From NCBI GenBank assembly GCA_018901315.1, contig JAHIFA010000128.1:1-6478 (forward strand): 6,478 nucleotides of DNA. The letters are read 5' to 3'. Made by a program: the position numbers and the translations under genes. Below, one piece after another: positions 6,338-6,478 of the stretch. How positions within the stretch are numbered: the stretch's first letter is position 1; the number at the start of each line of letters is the position of its first letter. Below the pieces are notes generated by a model. The model did no database searches. It had not been told where the DNA came from and saw only the letters and a list, made by a program, of their open reading frames with translations. Source of the DNA: Nanobdellota archaeon (GTDB taxonomy: Archaea; Nanobdellota; Nanobdellia; Woesearchaeales; CG1-02-33-12).

Positions 6338-6478
6338 TTATGCACAGAAATGCTTGCGAAAACCTCTTACTTTAGTATGAGGATGAGCATTTCTGGCATC
6401 CTAAAAATCCATTGTCAAAAGAAAACTCCGTCAAACCAGCATCTTTAGATGCTGGTAGGAGTTTTCTATGGATTTTTA
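6338..6478 (-). repeat. Nested-palindrome repeat element, long copy with three palindrome layers
   Basis: This is the inverted, longer relative of the element at 4313-4399. On the plus strand it holds CAGAAATGC (6345-6353), spacer TTGCGAAAA, hairpin CCTCTTAC-TTTA-GTATGAGG (6363-6382, one mismatch), ATGA and GCATTTCTG (6387-6395). A linker follows, then the outer arm pair TAAAAATCCA (6402-6411) and TGGATTTTTA (6469-6478). The loop of that pair is 57 nt, against 3 nt in the short copy. The window ends exactly at the last arm base, so the element may continue. It lies directly upstream of the promoter of the 369-aa gene. No coding sequence is seen from 6281 to 6478. Confidence 0.8.
6412..6468. 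repeat. 57-nt insert of two nested palindromes in the loop of the long copy
   Basis: The layers are spacer TTGTCAAAA (6412-6420), arm GAAAACTCC (6421-6429), spacer GTCAAA (6430-6435), hairpin CCAGCATC-TTTA-GATGCTGG (6436-6455), TA, arm GGAGTTTTC (6458-6466) and TA (6467-6468). Both stems are perfect. The short copy has only CAG at the same position, so this block was either gained here or lost there. Its spacers repeat those of the surrounding layer, which suggests the same kind of element nested in itself. Confidence 0.75.

Noticed and set aside
6345..6395. tRNA or other cloverleaf RNA gene
   Set aside because: There is one stem with a single inner hairpin, no T-arm or anticodon-arm sequences, and the length is too short.
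6338..6478. CRISPR array
   Set aside because: The repeated units are inverted and nested, not direct repeats with regular unique spacers, and no cas gene is nearby.

Overview
The window looks like a piece of a small-genome archaeal chromosome of the DPANN type (Woesearchaeota/Pacearchaeota-like). The evidence is an AT-rich sequence, archaeal TATA boxes 25-40 nt upstream of the starts, GGTGA/GAGG ribosome binding sites, a methionyl-tRNA synthetase with four CXXC zinc knuckles, and membrane proteins beginning KKRGQ-x-S-x-F-I-I-I-G. The lineage is inferred from these protein styles, not from a marker gene.

All four genes lie on the minus strand. In order of transcription they are: a 369-aa membrane-anchored, cysteine-rich protein of unknown function (6280-5171); a 229-aa soluble protein of unknown function (5106-4417); methionyl-tRNA synthetase (4266-2083); and the first 668 residues of a large surface-type protein that runs off the left edge (2005 to 1). 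Each gene has its own plausible TATA box, so they look like independent units rather than one operon. The tRNA synthetase appears to be leaderless. No gene-free stretch exceeds 200 bases.

The most unusual content is a structured repeat family in two intergenic regions, at 4313-4399 and 6338-6478, in opposite orientation. The copies match at 68 of 74 aligned positions, with one compensated base-pair change. Each contains palindromes within palindromes around CC...C-TAAA-G...GG hairpins. In the right-hand copy a 57-nt insert, itself two nested palindromes, replaces a 3-nt loop of the left-hand copy. The layers share the same spacer pattern (TTGTCAAAA-like on one side, TA on the other), as if one kind of element had been inserted repeatedly into its own loop. 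The two copies flank the 229-aa and 369-aa genes, and each sits directly upstream of a promoter.

A second notable point is the end of the methionyl-tRNA synthetase. It carries a tRNA-binding OB fold and then about 60 more residues resembling the EMAPII/Arc1p-type tail known mostly from eukaryotic synthetases and cofactors.
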